64,000 nucleotides of DNA from contig NBIV01000004.1 in NCBI GenBank assembly GCA_003194525.1, positions 186,001-250,000 of the forward strand, given 5' to 3'. How positions within the stretch are numbered: the first letter of the stretch is position 1; each line of letters opens with the position of its first letter. This document shows, piece after piece, positions 1 through 9,088 of this stretch. The notes beneath the pieces were generated by a model. It was not told the DNA's origin, did no database searches, and was given only the letters and a program-made list of their open reading frames with translations. A program made the translations under genes and the position numbers. This stretch comes from Gracilariopsis chorda (lineage: Eukaryota > Rhodophyta > Florideophyceae > Gracilariales > Gracilariaceae).

Positions 1-270
1 TATTCTTGGAGATTATCCTCCCGATGTACTCTTTAGTACACAATTGGCATCAAATGTGGCATTATTTAGTTCTCTTGCACGAATAATTTTTAGCCTTGAT
101 GGCAATCTATCTGCCCATACTTTGCAAAGAACATTGCCAAAACTTGGACACACCACTTAATCTACCCTCTAGGAAAAGGAAATAGCGCAAAATTGTATAG
201 ATAATGTTCAACGATCTTCTTTTTCAATGGCTTCGTCTAATCCAGCCACGAATTTAATCAGGAGCATGAA
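1..270. other. Left edge, no gene recognised
   Basis: I see no convincing coding sequence here. It lies directly upstream of a gag remnant and could be leader or LTR sequence, but I find no repeat partner in the window. Confidence 0.3.
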
Positions 271-1106
271 ATGAATCCTCTGATTCCTTACAGGCTTGAA
301 GATCCAAATGCACATCGGACAACCGTTGATCCTACAATCCCTCAGACAAAAATCGATATCCCAAAAGCTGCCCATAATATTTCAATGCAGTTCAAGAATA
401 AAGAGGCAAAGTTCTCAGGAGCTTTAGGAGAATCGTGAAACGACTATTTCATCGAGTACAAGAGAGCTTTAGAAGATTATCTGGTACCAGGGCAGAAGCA
501 CCTTCGTTTTCTCCACTACATCATCCGGGATAGTGCGAAGCGCTATTTTACAACTAATGTCATTTCTACAGCAAGCTCACTAGAATCAGTCAACGACGTG
601 GTGGAGAACAAGTTCAAATCCTCCTCTAAACAGAAGAAAATCGAAAATCTTCTCTCTAATCTTGGTTGTGAATCATTTACATCTAGCTCTACGTCCAAAA
701 CTGCTACTCTGGAGAAACTAGGAACAGAAACATCTAAATTTGCACCGCAAGGTCCATCTCACTGCCGCTCGGAAGCAAAAAGTATAACATACCTTCGAAT
801 AGCAGTAATGGGGATTCATGGGCCAGTAACCCCATCATGCGACTTGATACCGAGCGTCTCTCCTATCAAGAGTTTTATACACAGCTCGAAAGCTCGATCA
901 AGCTGGAGAAAGAGGAATCCAACCCTCGTAAGATGACACGCATGTACGGATTGTCCAATGAATCAAAGACAACACAGCTATTCTACCAAACGAAGAAGCT
1001 GTTTCCTCCAGCACGCTACGGTAGACACAAAAAAAAAGTGAAACCACATCTCCGTACGCGCGTGTGTTTCTATTTTGGTGAAAAATGACATACCCTCAGG
1101 CATTGT
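271..1106 (+). pseudogene. Retrotransposon gag remnant with a broken zinc knuckle
   Basis: From the ATG at 271 one frame reads through a capsid-like segment (around FIEYKRALEDYL and FLHYIIRDSAKRYF) typical of retrotransposon Gag. It is interrupted by a TGA at 436-438, where Gag proteins often have Trp. The frame shifts by about 840 and the C-terminal part continues (LDTERLSYQEFY...). At 1065-1106 lies a CCHC zinc knuckle in CX2CX4HX4C spacing, with its second Cys changed to Phe (1074) and a TGA at 1086. The knuckle would bind RNA in the retroelement particle. No protease, integrase or reverse transcriptase follows; a Harbinger-like fragment begins at about 1440. This is a dead, truncated copy. 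Whether it was copia- or gypsy-type cannot be told from gag alone. Confidence 0.6.
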
Positions 1107-1439
1107 TGCCATGCCAAGGATAGTACCTCTATGGCAGCTCGCAAAGTCCAGATATACAAGAAATCTTAAGTATCCGAATCGAATCATGCTCTGAAACAGT
1201 TCTTGTTCGAATTTTGTGAGCAAGTAGACACATCTGATACGGAAGACACTGAGATTTCTTGAAGTTAGCTGGCGGAGAGAGGGACGCAATCAATGCCGAT
1301 GCCGAAGAGAACAAAGTCGAAGCAAGTGACAAAACAGAAACATTTTTCAATGAACATTACTCTAACTCATCGTCATTTCATCTAAAGCTTTAGAGTGGAA
1401 CTCTCATATGCGTAGATTTTTTAGAAAATCAGAGACGTT

Positions 1440-1792
1440 CCAAAACGCTCATGGCATAAATTCCAGAAACAGCTCAGACGACGGTTTGGTGACTCTGCCT
1501 ATGTCCTTCGTGCATGGGTACAGCCGGCATATTCAAGGTTTGGGGCGACGGAGATGCAGGTGGCCTACAACAAAGATATGAGCGCTGTTTGTGAGGCGTG
1601 GAGTGGACGTACAAAGATCTGAAACAGATCTTCACCTCGCAAGACCTTAAAAGGGTTCTCCAAGTTTGACAGGCTCCTATGACCTTGCTGTACAAGTCTG
1701 CAGCATTGCCTTGGAAGTTTAAGATGTGTATGAGTCACGGAGGACAGGTCGTTTCGTACTTCAATTTCCCACCCCCGATGCTTGGGAAGTAG
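1440..1792 (+). pseudogene. Harbinger-like DDE transposase, C-terminal fragment
   Basis: The frame through 1491 reads RRRFGDSAYVLRAW, the second catalytic Asp block of HARBI1/DDE_4-type transposases (Asp codon 1491-1493). It continues to YNKDMSAV, then shifts frame near 1597 into EWTYKDLKQIFTSQDLKR, which holds the catalytic Glu (codon 1601-1603). One TGA interrupts the tail (about 1667) and a stop follows at 1790-1792. The tail MCMSHGGQVVSYF matches the C-terminus of the degenerate copy at 34.1-35.3 kb (TYIEKGGQESYYF), so both belong to one family. The N-terminal half and first Asp are missing. Its 3' end lies about 130 bp from the end of the opposing Myb-like gene, the usual two-gene layout of Harbinger elements. 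Confidence 0.65.
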
Positions 1793-1926
1793 TACAGTAC
1801 ACTGCGCACGAGCGTGAGGAGCGATAGCAAAGTAGAAGAGCGAAGGTCCCACCAGCCAAGCCGTAGGCAACGCTGTTGTGGGGCCGCTCGGAGCACCTTT
1901 TTCTCATCCTTGTCTGTCCGTTGCCT

Positions 1927-2847
1927 TTAATGAAGCTTCCTTACTAATGCATCAAGTACAGCTAGCATCCCCTTTCGTTGTTCCATCGCGCTGCGCCTTT
2001 CCTCCCTGTACATGGCCGCACGCTTGACATCAAGTTCGATACGGGGCTGGTCGAGCGAGAGATACTTCGCATCGTCTTCCTGTTGACGCAGTGCCCGAGC
2101 GTCGTTTCGCTCCGCAACGCGCTACTCGAACGCAAAGCGCTCCTCTTCCAGGCCCACGCGTTTCGCCTCCAACTCGCGCCTCGCAACAATGTGCTCCTTC
2201 ATCAGGTCCTTCCCCTCTTTTTCCGAGTCCACCACAACCGCCCGCTTCTTCTCAGGCTTTTGGAACTTAGCACTCTCCTCCAAGCTCTTCCGGGCAACCG
2301 CCTTCTACCTAATGTCCTCCCTAGCGGCCCACAGTCGCTTTTCCAGCTCGCTTCGTTCGTCCCGCTCGGTGCAACATCTATCATCCACCTCGTCTATGGC
2401 CAGCATTATGTCGTCCAGGAGCGTCCCCGTCTCGCCCCACTCCTCGATAATTCCAGAGGCAACAGCGTTGTTACCCACAGCGAGGCGGTGACTCGAGATG
2501 ACCTTCTTCAGGCGGTCACTCAACGTCTTCCACGTCGGGGTGCACACGACAGCAAGACCACCAGACGAAGTGGGGGAAAAAAAGAGAGCAAGCGCTTCTT
2601 CCAACCGTGCCTGCGCCTCGTCATGCGGAGCGATGTGAGCGTCGAGAGCCTTGATTGCTTTCACTAAGAGCACGTAACACCCTGCGGAGAAGTGAATGCG
2701 CTTTTTGCGTCCGCTTCCAGGGGCAAAAGTCACAGCAGGCGCGGCTGACGGGTCGGAAAAGGAAGCACGAGATGTTGTGCTAGGCGCAGGAAAAGTGCTC
2801 CTCGAAAGGGGCAGTGGGCTGCCGGGACGAACCAAGGGGGTCGCCAT
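1927..2847 (-). pseudogene. Myb/SANT-like coiled-coil protein, Harbinger partner type, two stops
   Basis: The upstream part of the frame lacks an ATG, so I take the Met at 2847 as the start. The product would be about 306 residues: a Pro/Ser-rich leader, a Myb/SANT-like region (about residues 50-150, around TPTWKTLSDRLKKVIS and SGIIEEWGETGTLLDDI), then a long charged helical tail rich in Glu, Arg and Lys (about 155-300), probably coiled coil. TAG codons at 2305-2307 and 2122-2124 break an otherwise continuous frame. Similar proteins accompany Harbinger-type transposases in many eukaryotes, where the Myb-like partner helps bind the transposon ends. The tail resembles the gene at 31.5-32.0 kb. 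It converges on the transposase fragment at 1440-1792. Confidence 0.6.
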
Positions 2848-3164
2848 GTCTGGTCGCTTGACGGCAGTGAGCCGGGAGAGGGGGCACCCACTGTTTGGCG
2901 ACAGGGACGTCTCTCTTTTGGTACTGAGACGGGGGGTGGTGTAGAGGATGCTTTTTCCTATTTCGCAAAGAGGCTGTCCAAGCGAAAAATGAGCTAGCTT
3001 CAGAATCAAATTACGTCTTAGTTTCCCGACGTGTGAAACGTTTCACTCAAAACCTATCTCATGTAAAATCACGAGGTTTGCGTAATACCTCTACTGATAT
3101 CAATCCCCTACTTCCCGAAAATTCTAACCTCTACAGTACTGGCCGATTTGGGGTTCATGCTGTC

Positions 3165-3237
3165 GCTTCGCTGAAGCCACGCGGCAGCGTGGCCTGTCAA
3201 CAATCTTGTCTCGCTCCGCATGGCTCCAGCGGAGCGA
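3165..3237. repeat. Three GC-rich hairpins in tandem
   Basis: Three palindromes occur within 73 bp: 3165-3177 (5-bp stem, 3-nt loop), 3177-3192 (6-bp stem, GGCA loop) and 3211-3237 (9-bp stem, 9-nt loop). A run of five T follows at 3241. They resemble the hairpins near transposon ends, but no element boundary could be fixed. The surrounding 2850-3405 holds no recognisable gene. Confidence 0.6.
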
Positions 3238-3283
3238 CTCTTTTTGCGTGTTGTACGCATTTACCGCAAAACACATCGTGGAT

Positions 3284-3358
3284 GTAAGACGACTGGGCTA
3301 CAAAAGTGTCCCGCCAGACACTGATGCGCGCTTGTCCAGCGATACTTGTAGAGAGCTT
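3284..3358 (+). repeat. 75-bp direct repeat, copy 1
   Basis: This begins GTAAGACGACTGGG and ends with TGTCCAGCGATACTTGTAG. A closely similar copy in the same orientation is at 5221-5296. The pair brackets the Tc1 element but does not abut it. It begins like a splice donor and contains a CAG, so an intron remnant is possible; a short dispersed repeat is equally likely. Confidence 0.65.
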
Positions 3359-3740
3359 TCACGAGCGTTGTCGGAACCGAGTTTGGATGAACGAATCAGC
3401 TTATACAGTCCCTGAAATTCCAATAAATCTACCAAGCCACTGGCCTTGCTCGTGAAGAGTAAGGCCGATCAACGGTGGAGTAGTGGGTCTGAGCGTAAAT
3501 ACTATTACAGTTAACGGCACGAAGAAGGCCAAAAGTGCAACGTAGACACTAGTAACAACTTATGTAGACTATACAATGTGAAATGCGAAATAGATCCACG
3601 AAATTCAATGAATTCAAACACTTGTTTACTGCACTTTGGCGCTCTTTTTTGCCGTTTGTAAATGACACCGAGCCTACTAGAATGACACCAAACGGTTACA
3701 CAGTTCTGAACAAAGAACGTCTAAACCACAGTTGCAAAAA

Positions 3741-4700
3741 ATGACCCGCGGCAAAGCCCTTACGGACAGGGAAAAGGCATCATTGTAGCTCGACATCACG
3801 AGCAAGTCAGCGAAAGGAACATTGCAGAAGCTATCAAACGCTCTAGAGGAGCCGTGCAAAATGTCCTAAACAACTCAAACAAATCCAGCCGACAGTATTC
3901 GCGAGCTAATAACCGAAAGCTTACGAAGAAAACAGAACGGCGAATAGTTGGCAAAGCTCTAACTGGAGAATTCAGTGCAAATGAAATTCATCGAGACATG
4001 CAACTCCCCGTAACAACTCGTCGAGTACAGCAGATACTTCACAAAGTTCCACACCTGAAGTAAAAAAATATGATGAAAGGCTCCTACACGAAGGCGGAAC
4101 ATAAAATTAAACGTAAAGAGTTTGCTAGAAAATGCATTCAGTTTGGGGCTACTGATTGAAAGAAAGTTATTTTTGTAGATGAGAAAAAGTTCAATTTGGA
4201 CGCCCTCGATAGGAACTGTATGTATTGGCACGATTTACGTACCGAACCAAGATGGTTTTCTAAACGGAATATGGGAGGTGGATCTGTCATGGTTTGGGGA
4301 GCTATTTCTTACTAAGGTGCGCTGAAATTACTGAAATTGAATGTTTATCAGAACTTTACCGACTATGTGAAACTATTTTAAGAGAATATTTTATCTTTTG
4401 CTGCAGAACCACTAGGTGAAATATGGACTTTCGTGCACGATAGTGCATCTATTCATTGTTCTAAGCTTACAAAAAATTGGATTGTTCGCAAGAAAGTTGT
4501 TTTTTACAGTGGCCGGCTCATAGTATGGATTTGAATTTTATGAAAAATGTGTTGGGGTCAAGGGTAAGTGACGTATATCAAGGTTTTAAGCAGTTTGATA
4601 CTGTGGGCGAGCTTGGTGCTTAAATCGAATCAGTTTGAAACAATATCAAGGAGGCGTTTATACGGAAACTTTACTGTTCTATCAATTATTGTCTCTTATG
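3741..4700 (+). pseudogene. Tc1/mariner transposase (DD34E), decayed
   Basis: An ATG at 3741 opens MTRGKALTDREKAS, then the frame shifts. The helix-turn-helix region is readable from about 3790 to 4060. The catalytic part shows the first Asp in VIFVDEKKFNLD (codon 4178-4180), the motif SVMVWGAIS, the second Asp in FVHDSASIH (codon 4439-4441), and the end motif WPAHSMDLNFM. The third acid, normally Glu before N-V-W, is Lys here (4543-4545). The second-to-third spacing is 104 nt, one short of the 105 nt expected for DD34E, so a single base is missing, probably in the T run near 4500. Several stops also interrupt the frame. The enzyme would have cut and pasted the element at TA sites. It is inactive. 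Confidence 0.85.
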
Positions 4701-4918
4701 CGTGCTAGAAGCAAATGGTGGTCGTTCAGGCTATTGATTGTGTTGTTTTGTCTACAAATTTGTTTTTGGACTTACTGAATTTTGTGGATTTATGCTAAAT
4801 ATCATATTGTAAAGTCTACATATGTTGTTGTTTGCGTTTTACTTTGTCTTTTTGATACTACCAATGCAAAAACTCTACTCTTGTACATGTTCTGAGCTAC
4901 TCAACAGATCCTTACTGT

Positions 4919-4939
4919 CCTTGCTCTTCACGAGCAAGG
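4919..4939. repeat. Hairpin in the right Tc1 terminal repeat
   Basis: CCTTGCTC and GAGCAAGG form a perfect 8-bp stem with a TTCAC loop. An inverted, one-mismatch copy lies at 3444-3464 in the left terminal repeat. Confidence 0.7.
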
Positions 4940-4977
4940 CCGCTGGTTGGTTGGACCTATTTGAATTTCGGGCAGTG

Positions 4978-5332
4978 TCGTGAGCTCCATACTCCCCGGT
5001 GAAACCAGGTGGAGCCGAAGCGAGGCGTATGTAACGTTTTGACGACGTGTTGTGTAGATGTGTAGATGTGTACATGTGTAGGTGTGATTGTAGTGTAGAA
5101 GTGTAATACTCCCCGGTGATCGGTGTTACTTCGTGCGACGGAAAGTGCGGAGCAGAGGGAATGGCGACTCGTGAGAATCGACCTGTGTACCACAGCGGCA
5201 GCGATGAGGGTCCATAACCTGTAAGACGACTGGGCGACAAAAGTATGCCCGGCCACACACTGGTACGAGCTTGTCCAGCGATACTTGTAGTGAGCTCCCG
5301 CAGTGGACATCCTGAAAACCGTTGATGCTCCG
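4978..5332. repeat. Low-complexity stretch and 75-bp repeat copy 2
   Basis: 5044-5100 is a degenerate GTGTAGAT-type simple repeat. It is flanked by two direct copies of ATACTCCCCGGTGA (about 4988 and 5106). 5221-5296 is the second copy of the 75-bp repeat first seen at 3284. No gene is apparent. Confidence 0.6.
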
Positions 5333-6712
5333 CTACAACAACACGCCAATCAGTCGCTCCAAGTCCTCCGAGCTCTCCAACCTTGTCTTCCTTCTCAGAA
5401 CGCACAGCCTCCATCGCAGCCTCTCTCCAAGCTCTCTCTGCTCCTTGCGCTTCACCTTCTTCCCCTTCGGCCGCATCTGCCTCCTCACCTCCTCCACCCC
5501 AAAAGCCTCCGACACCTTTACCCTCTTAACCCCCCTGTTCCACTTCCCCACTCCCACCAATACCCTCTCTAGCCGCTCAAACATCCCTTCCTCCTGCCCC
5601 TTTAACGAAATCTCCAACTCATCCAACCTCTCCCCACACTCCTCCAACAACCCCTCCATCTCCGCCCACTCCATGCTCACCCGCACCAATCCCAGCTTCC
5701 GCACCTCTCGCGCCGCCCGCACCACCTGTCTCAACACTCCGTCCTCCACCACCGCGTATTTGCCCCTGCGCCGCTTGCCCGTCCCATAAACCGCACGACT
5801 CCAGTCCAGCCGCAGCGCCTCCAGTTCGGGCAACCCCTCCACCAGCGCGGGCAACCCACATTCCTCCCCTACCTTCACGCCGATCTCCAGCCGCCTCAGC
5901 CGCGTGCACGCCCTCACAATCCCGATATCCCCTGCATCCAGCGCGTCCATCGTGCAGAGCTCCGTCACAGCGGGGGCCAGGCGCTCGGCGTGGAACACGG
6001 CGTCCGTCACACCCGCGCGGATCCGCACGTCCTGCAGGCCGCGCAGCATCAGCAGTGCCTTGCGGCGCGGCGCGTGGTCAAGCGTCACGGTGCGCAGCGC
6101 GCCGAGGTGCGGGAGCAGCGCCCAGAAGACGGCGTGCGAGCGGTCACGGGTGCACGAGGCAGCAAAGGTGTGCAGGTCGGGGCAGAGCGCAGGTATGGAG
6201 TTGGGCGAGGTGGGGTCGGCGAGGGGAGAGGCGGCGAGAGAGGTGCGCAGGGAGGGCGCGTGGCAGTAGAGCGTGAGGGTGGAAAGCGGAAGGGCGCGCA
6301 GAGCGGCGAGGATTCCCGGGTGGCTTGCGTCGCGCTGGATGATGAGCTCCAGTGACTCGACGCAGGCAGAGATAGTGAGGGCGGTGAGGGCGGCGGGATC
6401 GTCGAAGACGCGTACGTGGCGGAGTGTTGGGGCGGCGAGGAGGGTATAAAAGGCGGGGTCCGGGGAGTGGGCGCAGAGGTCACGGAGAGTGTGGATGGTA
6501 GAGGAGAGGAGGGCGGCCTCACGGGAGAGGCCATGCGAGGAAGGGGTGTCGAGGCTGTGATTGACGGCAGCTAGGACAGCGCGGCGGAGACGGGGGGAGG
6601 TTTCAGCGAAAGAGAGGGCATGGGGGGTGAGACAGCCGTGGGGAGAGAGGTGGATGGCGATGCGGATGAGGAGGGAGTGCGGAAGGGTGTCGAGGCGTGG
6701 AGGAGGGGTCAT
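5333..6712 (-). CDS. F-box/LRR-like protein, likely host gene
   Basis: This is a long, uninterrupted, GC-rich frame of 459 codons from the ATG at 6712. An in-frame ATG at 6907 would add 65 residues of Pro/Ser-rich sequence; I prefer 6712 because the folded region starts right after it. Residues about 8-50 (LDTLPHSLLIRIAIHL, then an Ala/Arg-rich helix) resemble an F-box. From about 100 onward the protein has repeated Leu-rich strand-and-helix units (LRTVTLDHAP, LRRLEIGVKVG, LEALRLDWSRAV, LDELEISLKG), as in leucine-rich-repeat folds. The C-terminus is Lys/Arg-rich (RPKGKKVKRKEQR). Proteins of this design usually pick substrates for SCF ubiquitin ligases. The open frame and high GC, unlike the decayed AT-rich flanks, argue for a real intronless gene. 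The F-box call is by eye and tentative. Confidence 0.7.
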   Translation of the reverse strand: MTPPPRLDTLPHSLLIRIAIHLSPHGCLTPHALSFAETSPRLRRAVLAAVNHSLDTPSSHGLSREAALLSSTIHTLRDLCAHSPDPAFYTLLAAPTLRHVRVFDDPAALTALTISACVESLELIIQRDASHPGILAALRALPLSTLTLYCHAPSLRTSLAASPLADPTSPNSIPALCPDLHTFAASCTRDRSHAVFWALLPHLGALRTVTLDHAPRRKALLMLRGLQDVRIRAGVTDAVFHAERLAPAVTELCTMDALDAGDIGIVRACTRLRRLEIGVKVGEECGLPALVEGLPELEALRLDWSRAVYGTGKRRRGKYAVVEDGVLRQVVRAAREVRKLGLVRVSMEWAEMEGLLEECGERLDELEISLKGQEEGMFERLERVLVGVGKWNRGVKRVKVSEAFGVEEVRRQMRPKGKKVKRKEQRELGERLRWRLCVLRRKTRLESSEDLERLIGVLL

Positions 6713-7013
6713 TTGGAGGGGTGCAAGGGGACGGAAGAGGGGGACGCGGAAGGGCGCGTGTGATGGGGATCGGAGGGAGGGGTGAGCGCGTCGAGAGGAG
6801 GGATGAAAGTGGAGAGAAAATGGCGGACTTTCTTGGTAATACACGAGACTCGAGGAGGAGCGGAGGGTCTTGGGGAATCGATGCGCATCAGATGGCGAAG
6901 AGTTCATTGTTGCTTTCGACCTGAATGACCTTTTCTGACACGTGGGTGCGGAACACGTGGGTGTGGCATTGCAGGGGTACTGTACAAGGAGGGTAATTAC
7001 TTGCACACTTGCA
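6713..7013. promoter_or_regulatory. Probable 5' region of the F-box/LRR-like gene
   Basis: The coding frame stays open upstream to about 7006, but only GTG and the ATG at 6907 could start it. The stretch is GC-rich up to about 6900 and then becomes mixed. No TATA box is clear. Confidence 0.25.
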
Positions 7014-7420
7014 CAAAGGTACAGGTGAGAACCGCAACTAGTGTCTATCGCACCGCTGACCTCATATTATGAGGTCAAAACAATCAACTTAACTTTTAAT
7101 TTTAGTTATTTTTGATCCGATTTTTTCGCCTTTTGTAGTTTGTATAAGTTACGCAACCTGTTTTGTATAGCAAAAATTCTAAGCCTCTGTTGTTAATGCT
7201 CGGTAAGAAGCAGAAACATAAGACAACCAGATGGTTTAGTATAGATGTCCTTGAAAAATATGTCGAATTTACTACAGAGCCTCAGAAAATTGCCTTTTTT
7301 GATATCAAAAATGTACTTTTGAATCAAAAACACCGTTTCTAATGCGTGTATCAAAGTTTCAAAATCTTCAAAAAATAGTCATTTCGCAACATTACATCTG
7401 GGCGGATAGACACTAGTGTG
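7014..7420. repeat. Possible MITE with short inverted ends
   Basis: ACTAGTGTCTATC-GC at about 7037 is matched in inverse by GC-GGATAGACACTAGT at about 7400-7416. The interior is AT-rich and noncoding. The outer left flank, 7019-7043, repeats in inverse beside the Tigger-like element at about 13,980-14,008. No transposase is present. Confidence 0.4.
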
Positions 7421-8160
7421 GACCTGTAAAAATCATCTTTCACGGGAAACGTCAAGGACGGGTGTTGAGATTCTTTCCGTGACAATTTCCACGTTTTTCT
7501 TGCCAAAGATTTGGGGAAAATTTAGCATAGTATACATACTTTTTACAACCCCAAAACTTTATTCATTAGAAACGGTACTGACACGTAAGCTGCATTGCGT
7601 TCCATGCAAGCCAACCGGCAGCCGCTGGCATGATATAAAGAGCTTCACAAAAAAATTAAATATTTGCCAGTTCCTTGCTTCAAACTCAAATAATTTCTAC
7701 TCATTAATTTGCGAAATTTATCACTGGCCTGATTCATTTTAATTTCATGACATAGACTCCGAAAATAATAGTTTTAGCTGCTCATTGTCCTCCACAACTA
7801 CAACTCTGCTTTTTCTTGAAAAACTCCTGTCCTGACTTTTGCAGCTTAACTAACAACAGCTCTTTAATGTATGTAATAGTTTCAGCCGCATTTTAACGCG
7901 AAAAACCATGCGCAAAACTGTGGTGCTTGCTCCCGTCACGGCCGCAACGCTTCTCAGCCGCGCCGATCGACCACGCTGTCTTACTGCGCCCGTCCTCTTG
8001 CTGCAAGCGTCCCGCTGTCAACGTCACTTCTTCCATTACACATCATCTTTCATCAAAAAAACCTTTTTCTTTTCCCTATTGCGTTCTTTACACCAACATG
8101 GCGCCTTCCTACTCGCTACGGAATTTTGCGTTCGAGTTCTCGAGCAGTTTACTTTTTTTG
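7421..8160. other. AT-rich interval, no gene recognised
   Basis: Only short frames without known motifs occur here. The last 40 bases run into a pyrimidine tract and CAG that abut the coatomer-like sequence, so the end may be old intron sequence. Confidence 0.4.
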
Positions 8161-8898
8161 CAGGGATCAAAACATTTGGACAGATTGGCATTCTTGTATG
8201 TGCTGACGGGTAACTTTGAGAGGCTCGCCAAAGTCGGGAACATTGCTGACGAACGCGGAAACCTTGCAGTTCGCTTCCAAATTAGTATGTATCTGGGTGA
8301 CGTAAAGGGCAGAATCTCAGTATTGAGAGATTGCAGTCAAGTCGCAATGGCCAAACGAACTGCCAGGAGCCATGGCATGACAAAATAATGGGAAGAATTG
8401 GGGGGGGGTTTCGATTCGGAAGTTACGATGGACCCGTCGTGATCAGAAGTGGAATTGATTATACCACCCACTTCTGTTGGTACTGACGAAATGGTTTGAC
8501 GGCATCTTTCTGTAGCACCAGTCCTGGTAAGTAGGTATCTTGGCTCAGAAGGTGACTTTGAGGAACCTCCTGGTGACTACTATGGTGACTACTACGAGGA
8601 CGCGGCTGCATTTGAAGCGTCGGAACGGGATGCGGTTTGGGACAAGGAAGATGAAGCAACGAACGCTGCTGTTCATTGGTTCGCAGTTGGACTGGGCACC
8701 GAGGACACTGCAGCTAATGGCGATGACGCGTGGGAAGGAGACTTTGATGTTGAAGACTCCGGTCTGGGCGGGGAGGAGTTTGTCGGTGGCGAAGAAAAGA
8801 ATGAGTTTGATGACGAATTTGGACGTGCGGGAGGGGGTAAGAAGGGCAGGGAGTACTACGTAGCGCATACGGCGGGACCTGGAGCGGCATCGCAGTGA
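8161..8898 (+). pseudogene. Coatomer alpha subunit (COPI) gene fragment
   Basis: One frame reads KHLDRLAFLYVLTGNFERL, then RFQISMYLGDVKGRISVLRD and a decayed ATARSHGM. This is a signature of the alpha-COP subunit region after the WD40 propeller. The same frame continues through in-frame stops at 8386, 8440 and 8497 to an acidic linker (GDYYGDYYEDAAAFEAS, DDAWEGDFDVED) and ends in GREYYVAHTAGPGAASQ with a stop at 8896. Alpha-COP coats Golgi-derived vesicles. There is no frameshift across about 740 bp, only point stops. The sequence starts abruptly after a T-rich tract ending in CAG, so a splice acceptor came along with it: this is a genomic, not a retro-copied, fragment. The N-terminal WD40 part and the C-terminal domain are absent. 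Confidence 0.75.
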
Positions 8899-9088
8899 GA
8901 GAATAACGGCAAGCGACAGAATAGCTGGTTACGGCGGGTGCATTAAAGGAGGCTTTGAATGTACTGCAGGATGAAATTGGAGCTGGATCATTCAGAAAGA
9001 TGAAGGAGTCATTCATGTTATCATCATCATTCATAATCATTAAGTACTCTTGAAGGAAAGTATCAAGCTAATGGATGTACTCCCGCTG

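Larger units (their letters stand above)
3406..4977 (+). mobile_element. Tc1-like DNA transposon with IR/DR-type ends
   Basis: The left end reads TA then CAGTCCCTGAAATTC, matching the CAGT start and TA target of Tc1 elements. The right end, read inward, is CACTGCCCGAAATTC. The terminal inverted repeats are about 210 bp long and imperfect (about 3406-3624 and 4755-4977). Each contains an outer and an inner copy of a short direct repeat with core GAAATTC-AAT (about 3411, 3597, 4765 and 4950), the IR/DR arrangement of the Sleeping Beauty-type Tc1 group. The arms also hold inverted copies of the hairpin CCTTGCTC-loop-GAGCAAGG (3444-3464, 4919-4939). The total of about 1.57 kb is normal for Tc1. 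The transposase inside is broken, so the copy could move only with help. Confidence 0.75.

Noticed and set aside
2122-2307. TAG as a sense codon in the Myb/SANT-like gene
   Set aside because: Both stops are TAG, but intact frames nearby use TAG as a normal terminator and the neighbouring transposase is also broken, so pseudogenisation is simpler.
1978-2667. 229-codon plus-strand open frame
   Set aside because: It lies exactly opposite the Myb/SANT-like gene (1927-2847, minus), which has recognisable domains; the plus frame is its GC-driven shadow.
5904-6924. Several open frames on both strands within the F-box/LRR-like gene
   Set aside because: High GC makes stops rare; only the minus-strand frame of 459 codons shows repeated domain structure.
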